Assembly (NCBI RefSeq): GCF_014197755.1
Contig: NZ_JACIGE010000004.1
Span: 1 to 64,000, forward strand
DNA: 64,000 nt
Direction: 5' to 3'
Origin: Rhodocyclus tenuis
GTDB lineage: Bacteria; Pseudomonadota; Gammaproteobacteria; Burkholderiales; Rhodocyclaceae
Part shown: piece by piece, positions 23,983 to 31,486 of the stretch
How positions within the stretch are numbered: the first letter of the stretch is position 1
How the letters are laid out: each line of letters starts with the position of its first letter
The notes under the pieces: generated by a model
The model's input: the letters and a program-made list of their open reading frames with translations, nothing else
Told to the model about the DNA's origin: nothing
Database searches by the model: none
Position numbers and translations under genes: made by a program

Positions 23983-25389
23983 ATGAAAATCACGTTTCAC
24001 GGTGCCGCCGGCGAGGTGACCGGCTCGTGCACGCTGATCGAGAGCGCGACGGCGACCTTTCTCATCGATTGCGGCATGTTCCAGGGCGGCGGTGAGGCTT
24101 ACGCCAAGAATCTGCGCGCGCTGGCCTTCGATGTGCGCCGGCTCGATTTCGTCATCCTGACACACGCGCACATCGACCATTCCGGTCTGCTGCCGCGGCT
24201 GGCGATGCTCGGCTATCGCGGGCCGATCTACACGACGCCGGCGTCGATCGACCTGGTCGAAGTGCTCCTGCTCGACAGCGCGCACATCCAGGAGAAGGAA
24301 GCCGAATGGCAGCTACGGCGCCGTCACCGCAAGGGCAGCCCGGCGCGTGTCGCGCAGCCTCCGCTGTACACGGTGACGCAGGCGCAGGCCTGCCTGACGC
24401 AGGTGCGTCCGGCCGAATACGACGAGACCTTCTCGCCGGCAACCGGCGTGCGCTGCCGCCTGCGCGACGCTGGACACATCCTTGGTTCGGCGATTGTCGA
24501 AGTGTGGCTGGAAGAAGCCGGCCGCACGCGCAAGCTGGTGTTTTCGGGCGACCTGGGTCAGCCCGGTCGGCCGGTGCTGAACGACCCGAAGCTGATCGAC
24601 GACGCCGATGTGCTTTTCGTCGAATCGACCTACGGCAACCGTCTGCACCGGCGACTCGACGAAACCGAGGACGAGATCGTTGATCTCTTCCAGCGCACGC
24701 TGCACCAGCGCCACGGCAACGTCATCATTCCGGCTTTTGCCGTCGGCCGCACGCAGGAAATGCTGTTTGTCCTTGCCGATCTGGTGCGGCGTGGGCGGCT
24801 GGCGCCGCTCACCGTGCATGTCGATTCGCCGATGGCGAGCAAGGCAACGCAGATCACGCTGCGCCACGAAGAGTTGCTTGATGGGCCGACGCTCGATCTG
24901 CTCGACTGGCAGCGCGCGCATCCGGAGCGGATGCGTGTCGAGTTTGTCGCCGACGCCGAGGAATCGATCCGCCTCAACGAAGTCCGTTCGGGCGCGGTCA
25001 TCCTTTCGGCGAGCGGCATGTGCGACGCCGGACGCATCAAGCACCATCTGCGCTACAACCTGCCGCGTGCCGAGTGCGCGGTGCTGATCACCGGTTTTCA
25101 GGCGGCGGGAACGCTCGGTCGGCGGCTGGTCGATGGGGCGCGTCTGGTACGCCTGTTCGGCGAGCCGACGCCGGTACGCGCCGAAATCTGCACCATCGGC
25201 GGCTTGTCGGCGCACGCCGACCAGGCGGCGCTGCTCGGCTGGCTCGGTGGCTTCAAGCGGCCGCCCGGACGCACCTTCATCATGCACGGCGAGGCGGAAA
25301 CCGCGGCGCTGTTCGCTACCGTCGTTCGTCAGCAGCTCGCTTGGGAGCAGGTGGAAGTTCCCGCCTTGCTGCAGAGTTTCGTACTTTGA
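23983..25389 (+). CDS. MBL-fold beta-CASP-type RNA metallo-hydrolase
   Basis: A 468-residue metallo-beta-lactamase-fold protein of the beta-CASP/CPSF type. Metal motif 2 is THAHIDHSG (H61, H63, D65, H66). Further ligands are in DAGHILGSAIVE and FSGDLGQPGRP. The beta-CASP insert carries ESTYGNRLHR, IPAFAVGRTQEMLF and VHVDSPMASKAT. The C-terminal part has SASGMCDAGRIKHHL and IGGLSAHADQAALLGWL. Relatives are RNA endo- or exonucleases, with substrate unproven in most bacteria. The start at 23983 follows GGGAGA; a TTG at 23965 is possible but weaker. It lies 51 bases upstream of phaC on the same strand. Confidence 0.9.
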   Translation: MKITFHGAAGEVTGSCTLIESATATFLIDCGMFQGGGEAYAKNLRALAFDVRRLDFVILTHAHIDHSGLLPRLAMLGYRGPIYTTPASIDLVEVLLLDSAHIQEKEAEWQLRRRHRKGSPARVAQPPLYTVTQAQACLTQVRPAEYDETFSPATGVRCRLRDAGHILGSAIVEVWLEEAGRTRKLVFSGDLGQPGRPVLNDPKLIDDADVLFVESTYGNRLHRRLDETEDEIVDLFQRTLHQRHGNVIIPAFAVGRTQEMLFVLADLVRRGRLAPLTVHVDSPMASKATQITLRHEELLDGPTLDLLDWQRAHPERMRVEFVADAEESIRLNEVRSGAVILSASGMCDAGRIKHHLRYNLPRAECAVLITGFQAAGTLGRRLVDGARLVRLFGEPTPVRAEICTIGGLSAHADQAALLGWLGGFKRPPGRTFIMHGEAETAALFATVVRQQLAWEQVEVPALLQSFVL

Positions 25390-25440
25390 AGCACGGCGTA
25401 TGATGCAGCTTGCCCGCATCCACTTAGCATGGAGAGTGAA

Positions 25441-27195
25441 ATGAACACGCCCGATTTTTCTGCACGGAATCATCACGGAATTGATGTTGCCGGTGCCAGC
25501 TTTCTTGAGAGCGTCAATACCGCGGTGCAGGAGCGTATTGACCCCTTCGGGCTGAGCAGCTCGATCGTCAATGCCTATGCGGCGTGGTTGTTGCATCCGC
25601 TGGAGCTGTCGCGCGCGCTCAGCGGCCTGTCCGGCGACCTGCTCGCGCTGCAGACGCATATCGCGTGCCGCTCGCTCGGTCTGCCGGCCAGCGACGTGGT
25701 GACGCCGCATGCCGACGACACGCGGTTCAGTGATCCGGTCTGGAGCGAAGTGCCGACCTGGGACATCGTCAAGGAAACCTATCTGGCGCTGACGCACCGC
25801 CTGCAGGACATGCTTTTCGCCACCCCCGGCCTGTCCGAAAAGGAGCGTCGGCGTGCGGCTTTCTGGGTGCGCGAATGGCTCAATGCGGTGTCGCCGACCA
25901 ATTTTTTCTGGAGCAATCCGGTTGCGCTGAAAAAATTCGTCGATAGCCGCGGCGAGAGTCTCAATCGCGGCTTCGCCGCCTTTCTCGACGACGTCAAGGC
26001 GAAGAACATCCGCATGGTCAACGAGAACGCGTTCAAGGTCGGCGTCGATCTGGGACTGACGCCCGGTCGCGTCGTGCTGAAGAACCGCCTGCTCGAACTG
26101 ATCCACTACACGCCGACGACTCCGACCGTGCATGCGACGCCGATTGTCATCGTCACGCCGTGGATCAACAAGTACTACATCCTCGACCTGACGCCGAAGA
26201 AGAGTCTGGTCAAGTTCCTCGTCGACCAGGGCTACACGGTCTTCATCACCAGCTGGAAGAACCCGACTGCCGACATGTCCGAGGTGCGCTTCGATGACTA
26301 CCTGCTCGAAGGCGTCGATCAGGTGGTGCAGGCGGCGCAGCGCTTCTGTGCCGTCGACCAGGTGCATCTGGTCGGTTACTGCATCGGCGGCACGCTCAGC
26401 GCGACCTACATGGCGTGGGCGAAACGGCAGTACGGCGAGGAGAAGAACCCGGTCGCGCACTGGACGCTGTTCGCGACGCTGACCGACTTTTCCAAGCCGG
26501 GCGATATCGACGTCTTCATCGACGAGCCATGCATCCGCGCCATCGACGAGATGATGGCGAAAAAGGGCTACCTCGACGGCAGCGAGATGGCCTCAAGCTT
26601 CCGCCTGCTGCGCTCGAACAGCCTGATCTGGCATTACTTCGTGCATAGCTATCTCTACGGCGAACCGCCGCCCGACTTCGACGTGCTGTTCTGGAACGTC
26701 GACGCGACGCGCATGCCGCGGGCGATGCATTCGTTCTACCTGCACGAGATGTATCTCAAGAACAACCTGATGAAGCGCGACGCGCTCTCCATCGCCGGCC
26801 AGCCGATCGACCTCGACCGCATCGACCAGCCGCTCTACGCCGTCACCGCCGAGGACGATCACATCGCGCCCTGGCAGCAGTGCTACCGCATCCGCAAGTT
26901 CGTCAACGTCAAGGCGCCGGTGCGCTTCGTCCTGTCGTCGTCAGGACACATCCTCGGCATCGTCAATCCGGTCGTCAATCCGCCGAAACGCAGCTACCAC
27001 GTCGCTGCCGCCGAACGCAACGAGCACTTCGAGCACTGGCAGGCGCGTGCCGAAGCGCACAAGGGCTCGTGGTGGGAAGACTGGCTGGTCTGGCTGGCGC
27101 CGCAATGCGGTGAACAGGTGGCGCCGCCCGACGGTGTCGCGGCGGGATTCGCCGATCTCGGCCCGGCACCGGGCAGCTACGTGCTCGAACGCTAG
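25441..27195 (+). CDS. phaC: Class I poly(3-hydroxyalkanoate) synthase
   Basis: A 584-residue PHA synthase that polymerises (R)-3-hydroxyacyl-CoA into storage granules. The lipase-like box GYCIGG carries the nucleophile C314. The other catalytic residues are D473 in EDDHIAPW and H503 in SSSGHILGIVNPV, matching the family triad. An N-terminal domain (about residues 1-190) and PWINKYYILDL precede the core. Length fits class I enzymes acting without a PhaE/PhaR partner. The start at 25441 has GGAGAG upstream. No phaA, phaB or phasin gene is adjacent, so monomer supply comes from elsewhere, possibly helped by the MaoC domain encoded at 16-17 kb. Confidence 0.95.
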   Translation: MNTPDFSARNHHGIDVAGASFLESVNTAVQERIDPFGLSSSIVNAYAAWLLHPLELSRALSGLSGDLLALQTHIACRSLGLPASDVVTPHADDTRFSDPVWSEVPTWDIVKETYLALTHRLQDMLFATPGLSEKERRRAAFWVREWLNAVSPTNFFWSNPVALKKFVDSRGESLNRGFAAFLDDVKAKNIRMVNENAFKVGVDLGLTPGRVVLKNRLLELIHYTPTTPTVHATPIVIVTPWINKYYILDLTPKKSLVKFLVDQGYTVFITSWKNPTADMSEVRFDDYLLEGVDQVVQAAQRFCAVDQVHLVGYCIGGTLSATYMAWAKRQYGEEKNPVAHWTLFATLTDFSKPGDIDVFIDEPCIRAIDEMMAKKGYLDGSEMASSFRLLRSNSLIWHYFVHSYLYGEPPPDFDVLFWNVDATRMPRAMHSFYLHEMYLKNNLMKRDALSIAGQPIDLDRIDQPLYAVTAEDDHIAPWQQCYRIRKFVNVKAPVRFVLSSSGHILGIVNPVVNPPKRSYHVAAAERNEHFEHWQARAEAHKGSWWEDWLVWLAPQCGEQVAPPDGVAAGFADLGPAPGSYVLER

Positions 27196-27490
27196 CGCAT
27201 ATGGGCCAAGTGCGGGCCAAGTGCGGACCGGGCGCGGCGCCGGGCTGTTCGCTCGTGTCTTGCCGGCTCCCCTTGCTGCGGGCAGCAGAAGCGGAATTCT
27301 CCGGCCTGGATCATGGTCTAGCGCTGGCTTTGGCAGCGAGCCCGAATACTGATACCGGATCTCTGTTGGTTCTATAAAATGGAATCATTGCTGCCAATAA
27401 TACGAATTTACTTGAGTGCTTGATGCTTGTAGAGTCGCCCGCTCGCGTTGAGCCGTTTTGCCAACACCTGTTTTGCCAAGGAGGTCGTTC
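27196..27490. other. Gap between phaC and the Bax-inhibitor gene
   Basis: About 295 bases. It starts with an exact 11-bp tandem duplication (GGGCCAAGTGC at 27203-27213 and 27214-27224). From about 27350 on it turns AT-rich, with a TATAAA at about 27375 that could be the -10 of the next gene. No open frame in it looks like a gene. Confidence 0.4.
27203..27224. repeat. Exact 11-bp tandem repeat after phaC
   Basis: GGGCCAAGTGC occurs twice head to tail directly behind the phaC stop, with no further copies. It is most simply a slippage duplication in non-coding sequence. Confidence 0.8.
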
Positions 27491-28177
27491 ATGAACACGC
27501 AAAGACAGTCACCCCTGTCGCTCGCCCACTCTGCTGAAAGCGCGCGTCCGTCGCTGCTGGCGACGCACCGCGTGCTGCGCAACACCTATGCGCTGCTGGC
27601 AATGACCCTGCTTTTTTCGGCCGGCGTCGCCGGCTTGAGCGTTGCGCTGCGCTTGCCGAATCCGGGAATCATCCTGACGCTGATCGGCTATTTCGGCCTG
27701 CTTTTCCTGACCACCAAGCTGCGTGACAGCGGCTGGGGCCTGCTCGCCGTCTTCGGCCTCACCGGCTTCATGGGCTACACGCTCGGCCCGATCGTCGGCC
27801 ACTACCTCTCGCTGCCGAACGGCGGCCAGACCGTGATGCTGGCGATGGGCGGCACCGGCGCGATCTTCCTCGGCCTGTCGGCGTATGCGCTGGTCAGCCG
27901 CCGCGACTTCAGCTTCATGGGTGGCTTCCTCTTCGTCGGCATGCTGACGGTTTTCCTCGCCAGTCTGGCCGGCGTATTCCTGCAGATTCCGGCGCTGTCG
28001 CTGGCGGTCTCGGCGGCCTGCGTGCTGCTCATGTCGGGGATGATCCTGTTCGAGACCTCGCGCATCGTCAATGGCGGCGAAACGAACTACATCATGGCCA
28101 CCGTCAGCCTGTTCGTGAGCATCTACAACCTGTTCATCAGCCTGCTGCAGCTCACCGGCGCCGTCAGCGACGACTGA
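27491..28177 (+). CDS. Bax inhibitor-1 / YccA-family membrane protein
   Basis: A 228-residue protein with about seven hydrophobic helices and a cytoplasmic N-terminal tail ending at RVLRNTYALLAMTLLFSAG, the usual start of BI-1/YccA proteins. The C-terminal signature is present (ILFETSRIVNGGETNYIMATVSLFVSIYNLFISLLQL, read in parts). In E. coli YccA modulates the membrane protease FtsH; other members leak calcium or protons. The start at 27491 follows an ideal AAGGAGGT. The gene is monocistronic, closed by a strong terminator. Confidence 0.92.
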   Translation: MNTQRQSPLSLAHSAESARPSLLATHRVLRNTYALLAMTLLFSAGVAGLSVALRLPNPGIILTLIGYFGLLFLTTKLRDSGWGLLAVFGLTGFMGYTLGPIVGHYLSLPNGGQTVMLAMGGTGAIFLGLSAYALVSRRDFSFMGGFLFVGMLTVFLASLAGVFLQIPALSLAVSAACVLLMSGMILFETSRIVNGGETNYIMATVSLFVSIYNLFISLLQLTGAVSDD

Positions 28178-28208
28178 TACCCGCTGCCAGCGTCCTCAAA
28201 GATGAAAC

Positions 28209-28238
28209 GGCGCGCCTTCATGGCGCGCCTTTTTTTTT
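28209..28238 (+). terminator. Rho-independent terminator of the Bax-inhibitor gene
   Basis: An 8-bp GGCGCGCC stem (28209-28216 and 28222-28229), a 5-base loop and nine T. It lies about 30 bases past the stop. Confidence 0.93.
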
Positions 28239-28345
28239 GCGGGTTCGCAAGGCAGAAGCGCCGATCGTAAATTTCTTGATTCGGCTCAAAGCCCAGCGGT
28301 CGCCTGCTTGCCGACAATGGGCGCTCTTTTCAAGGGAGTTCTCAC

Positions 28346-28807
28346 ATGCTGTCAATCCGCGATTTCATGAGCAGTGACCATCGGCATTGCGACGATCTCT
28401 TCGCCGCCGTCGAAGCAGTACTCGAACACGCGCAGGCTGAGCGACTGCCGGCGGCGCAGGCGGCTTTTGCCTCGTTCGCTACGGCGATCGAGGCGCACTT
28501 CACGGCCGAGGAAACGCTGCTCTTTCCCGCTTTCGAGGACGCCAGCGGCATGCGTTTCGGCCCGACTGCAGTCATGCGCGATGAGCACGAACAGATGCGC
28601 GAGCAAATCCGGCTGGCCGGCGACGCGCTGGCGGCGGGCAGCGCCGATGATTACGCCGGCGAGGCCGAAACGCTGCTGATCCTGATGCAACAGCACAACG
28701 TCAAGGAGGAGGGAATCCTCTATCCGATGTGCGACCGTCAGCTCGTCGCGGGGGCTGAGCGGCTGGTCGGGCAGATCGCCGGCTGCATGAGTGGAGCCGG
28801 GGCATGA
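28346..28807 (+). CDS. Hemerythrin HHE-domain protein
   Basis: A 153-residue four-helix hemerythrin-like protein. It carries iron-binding motifs: DHRHCDDLF at helix 1, EAHFTAEETLLFP at helix 2, RDEHEQMREQI at helix 3 and LMQQHNVKEEGILYP at helix 4. These give the H, H-x3-E, H and H-x4-E type ligands of a di-iron site. Such proteins bind oxygen or nitric oxide, or repair iron centres. Its end overlaps the next start (ATGA), forming an operon with a DUF2249 protein and a multi-pass membrane protein beside FNR. That context suggests a role in nitric oxide or oxygen handling under microaerobic conditions (inference). Confidence 0.9.
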   Translation: MLSIRDFMSSDHRHCDDLFAAVEAVLEHAQAERLPAAQAAFASFATAIEAHFTAEETLLFPAFEDASGMRFGPTAVMRDEHEQMREQIRLAGDALAAGSADDYAGEAETLLILMQQHNVKEEGILYPMCDRQLVAGAERLVGQIAGCMSGAGA

Positions 28808-29184
28808 GCGCAGCGGACGAGAAACCCGCGGTGCCGAGCTGCGCCGACTGCTTCGCCGAACCGGCGGCACCGGCCGCGGCCGAACTCAGCTGTGCCGAGG
28901 CCTTTGCGCTGGCTGGCGGGATTCTGCCGGGCGTCACTGCCGACCCGGCGGCGGCCTACCCCGGCGTCGACCTCGTCGTTGATGCCTGTGGACTGGAGCC
29001 ACCCGAGCCTTTCGTTCGCGCCATGGAAGGGCTCGACGCTTTGCCGCCGGGCGGGCGCTTGATGCTGCTGCTGCCGCGGGTGCCGCATCCGCTGTACCGC
29101 GTGCTCGCCGAGAACGGCTATGCCTGGCAATGCACGGCGACGCCGCGTGGCGTCTTCGAAATCCTCATCTGGCAAGCGGCCTGA
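28804..29184 (+). CDS. DUF2249-domain protein
   Basis: A 126-residue small protein whose C-terminal half (about residues 50-126: VDLVVDACGLEPPEPFVRAM, LPPGGRLMLLLPR, PLYRVLAENGYAW) fits DUF2249. This is a TusA-like alpha/beta fold often fused to or encoded with hemerythrin-like domains. The N-terminal part has a C-x2-C pair (SCADCFAEP) and a further cysteine, so metal or sulfur binding is possible. Its start overlaps the hemerythrin stop and its stop lies two bases before the next start. The three genes are almost certainly co-expressed. Biochemical function unknown. Confidence 0.82.
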   Translation: MSAADEKPAVPSCADCFAEPAAPAAAELSCAEAFALAGGILPGVTADPAAAYPGVDLVVDACGLEPPEPFVRAMEGLDALPPGGRLMLLLPRVPHPLYRVLAENGYAWQCTATPRGVFEILIWQAA

Positions 29185-29186
29185 GC

Positions 29187-30545
29187 ATGGCAGTCATTCT
29201 CTCGCTCGAGCAGGCGCCGCCTTTTGCCGCTCCGCTGCGTTTCTTTCTCACCGCGCCGCTGTTCGGCATGGCTGTCGCCGCGCTCGTCGTAGTCAGCGGC
29301 GAAGAGCTGTTTGCCTCGCGCTGGACGCCGGCGGCGCTGGCGGCAACGCACCTGATCACCGTCGGTTTCATGCTGCAGATCATGATTGGCGCGCTGTTCC
29401 AGCTGCTGCCGGTGGTCGCTGGTGCACAGATGCGGCGGCCGCTGGCCACGGCGCGCGTTGTGCACGCGCTGCTCGCCGCCGGAGCCCTGCTGCTCGCCGC
29501 CGCCTTTCTCACGCAGCAGGCGCAGCTGTTCGTGCTGGCCGGTGCTTTGCTCGGCGGCGGTGTGCTGCTGTTCGTTACCACCGCGCTGTTCGCCCTGCGC
29601 GGACTCGGCGCCGATAGCGCCAGCGTGCGTGACATCCGGCGGGCGCTGTTCGGGCTGACGGTGACGCTCGCTTTCGGGCTGATGCTGGTCGGCGGTTTGG
29701 CCGGCGCGTTCGCGGTGCCGTTGCCGCAGGTCGCCGACATCCATCTGAGCTGGGGGCTGGTCGGCTGGGGCGGTGTACTGCTGGCGGGCGTCGCTTATGT
29801 CGTCGTGCCGATGTTTCAGCTGACGCCGTCGTTTCCGGGCTGGTTCGAACGGCATTTCTCGCTGGCAGTGCTCGTTTTCCTGATCGCGTGGAGCGTTCTC
29901 GATCTGGCCGGCTGGTCGCTGGCGGCGCGCCTGTTTGCCTCTGTCGTCGCGCTGGCGGGTGGCGTGCTGGCAGCGATCACCCTCCGGCTGCAGACGCAAA
30001 GCAAACGCGCGAAACTGGACAGTACACAGCAATGCTGGCGCTTCGCCATGGGCAGTGCGCTGGCCGCGGCGATTCTGTGGCTGACGATGTCGGCACTGGT
30101 GCTTGCCGGCGATTCGCGGCCGGCGTGGTTTTCGTCACTGTTGGAGGAAACACCGGCGCCGACGCAGTTTGTCGATGGCTCGGGCTGGGTGCTGCTCTGC
30201 GGCGTGCTCGTCCTTGTCGGCGCTTTCATGACGGCGATGAACGGCATGCTTTACAAGATCGTTCCCTTTCTCGTCTGGCTGCATGCGCGCAATGCCGGCG
30301 GTCGCGGCACGCCGGCGCCGAACATGCGCCAGGTGCTAGGCGAGCCACTGATGCTGCGCCAGGCGCGGACGCATTTCCTTGCCTGCGCCTTGCTGGTGCT
30401 GGCGGCGTTCGGGGTGCCGTTCTTGGCGCTCGCCGGCGGTGTCGCGCTGTTCGTCGCGCAGGCGCTGCTGCTTGCCAACCTGCTCAAGGCGGCGGGCGTC
30501 TATCGCCGTCATCTACGCGCCAGCATGGCGGCGGCAGCGGCTTAG
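29187..30545 (+). CDS. Multi-pass membrane protein, NnrS / haem-copper subunit I-like
   Basis: A 452-residue integral membrane protein with about 12 hydrophobic helices. Conserved-looking histidines lie at helix ends: ATHLITVGFMLQIMIGALFQ, DIHLSWGLVGWGGVLLAGV followed by VVPMFQLTP, and a late LYKIVPFLVWLHARN. This pattern recalls NnrS-like proteins and subunit I of haem-copper oxidases/NO reductases, but I cannot see a full oxidase ligand set. It is the third gene of the hemerythrin / DUF2249 operon, facing the convergent fnr gene. I infer a role in nitric-oxide or haem/copper-related stress; the family name is tentative. Confidence 0.65.
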   Translation: MAVILSLEQAPPFAAPLRFFLTAPLFGMAVAALVVVSGEELFASRWTPAALAATHLITVGFMLQIMIGALFQLLPVVAGAQMRRPLATARVVHALLAAGALLLAAAFLTQQAQLFVLAGALLGGGVLLFVTTALFALRGLGADSASVRDIRRALFGLTVTLAFGLMLVGGLAGAFAVPLPQVADIHLSWGLVGWGGVLLAGVAYVVVPMFQLTPSFPGWFERHFSLAVLVFLIAWSVLDLAGWSLAARLFASVVALAGGVLAAITLRLQTQSKRAKLDSTQQCWRFAMGSALAAAILWLTMSALVLAGDSRPAWFSSLLEETPAPTQFVDGSGWVLLCGVLVLVGAFMTAMNGMLYKIVPFLVWLHARNAGGRGTPAPNMRQVLGEPLMLRQARTHFLACALLVLAAFGVPFLALAGGVALFVAQALLLANLLKAAGVYRRHLRASMAAAAA

Positions 30546-30588
30546 CGGGAAGGGCCGCGCTACGGCCCGGCGGTTCGTGTGCGGGGGC

Positions 30589-31332
30589 TCAGCCGCGCTG
30601 ATGCGACATCAGCTTCTTCAGCCCAGCCGTATCGAGGATGCGCACGTATTTCTGCTGCACGGCGATCAGGCCTTCTTCCTGGAAGCGCGAGAAGGCGCGG
30701 CTGACGGTTTCCAGCTTGAGCCCCAAGTAGCTGCCGATCTCGTCGCGCGTCATGCGCAGGTAGAACTCGGCCGGCGAGTAGCCGCGCGCGGTGAAGCGCT
30801 GGGAGAGATTGAGCAGGAAGGCAGCGAGGCGTTCTTCGGCGCGCATCGTGCCTAGCAGCATCATGACGCCGTGGTCGCGCACGATCTCGCGGCTCATCAC
30901 CTTGTGGAAGTGGTGCTGCAGCGTGCGGATTTCGCGCGACAGTCCTTCGAGGTGCGAGAAGGGGATGACGCAGACTTCGCTGTCCTCGAGCGCAACGGCG
31001 TTACACGAGTGCGTCTCGGTGCTGATGCCGTCGAGACCGAGCAGTTCGCCGGTCATCTGGAAGCCGGTCACCTGGTCGCGGCCGTCCTCGATCAGCACGT
31101 CGGTCTTGAAGAAACCGCTGCGGATCGCGTAGATGGCGTCGAAGCGCTGACCGGCGCGGTAGAGGTGTTCGCCACGGCGGATGCGGTGGCGCGCCGAGAC
31201 CATTTCGTCGAGCTTTTCCATCTCGCGATGGTCGAGGCCGAGCGGCATGCACAGCTCGCGCAGGTTACAGTTGGAACAGGCGGTCTTGACGACCTCAAGC
31301 ATCACTTTGTTCGTCGCGCTGCGCTGCGGCAT
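30589..31332 (-). CDS. fnr: FNR-type oxygen-sensing transcriptional regulator
   Basis: A 247-residue Crp/FNR regulator. Four cysteines fit the [4Fe-4S] ligands of FNR: C19, C22, C28 (ACSNCNLRELC) and C121 (EDSEVCVIPF). The cyclic-nucleotide-like barrel spans about residues 40-150. The C-terminal helix-turn-helix carries LKLETVSRAFSRFQEEGLI, whose ExxSR recognition pattern reads TTGAT half-sites. Start chosen at 31332 (GAGG six bases upstream); a TTG four codons earlier overlaps that site. An FNR box lies 36 bases upstream, in the gap shared with hemN, so it may regulate itself and hemN. Oxygen destroys the cluster and switches the protein off. Confidence 0.93.
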   Translation of the reverse strand: MPQRSATNKVMLEVVKTACSNCNLRELCMPLGLDHREMEKLDEMVSARHRIRRGEHLYRAGQRFDAIYAIRSGFFKTDVLIEDGRDQVTGFQMTGELLGLDGISTETHSCNAVALEDSEVCVIPFSHLEGLSREIRTLQHHFHKVMSREIVRDHGVMMLLGTMRAEERLAAFLLNLSQRFTARGYSPAEFYLRMTRDEIGSYLGLKLETVSRAFSRFQEEGLIAVQQKYVRILDTAGLKKLMSHQRG

Positions 31333-31367
31333 GGTTTTCCTCAAGCAATCCTGGCGAACGAGCCGGT

Positions 31368-31381
31368 TTGATCCACGTCAA
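31368..31381. promoter_or_regulatory. FNR box between fnr and hemN
   Basis: TTGATCCACGTCAA matches the FNR consensus TTGAT-N4-ATCAA at nine of ten positions. Its centre (31374.5) lies 41.5 bases before the start point predicted from the -10-like CATACT at 31404-31409 of hemN. That is exactly the class II activator position. It is also close upstream of fnr, where it could mediate autoregulation. Confidence 0.8.
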
Positions 31382-31403
31382 ACCCGCTGTTTACGGTTAG
31401 TCG

Positions 31404-31409
31404 CATACT
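31404..31409 (+). promoter_or_regulatory. Candidate -10 element of hemN
   Basis: CATACT (four of six matches to TATAAT), about 80 bases upstream of the hemN start. No -35 hexamer is needed if FNR binds at 31368-31381, which replaces it. Transcription would begin near 31416. Confidence 0.45.
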
Positions 31410-31486
31410 GCGCCCCACTCAGGCAGGCCTGATTCAGGCCGCCGATCCCCGCGAGCAAGACCCAGATTAACGCGCAGAGAGACGCT

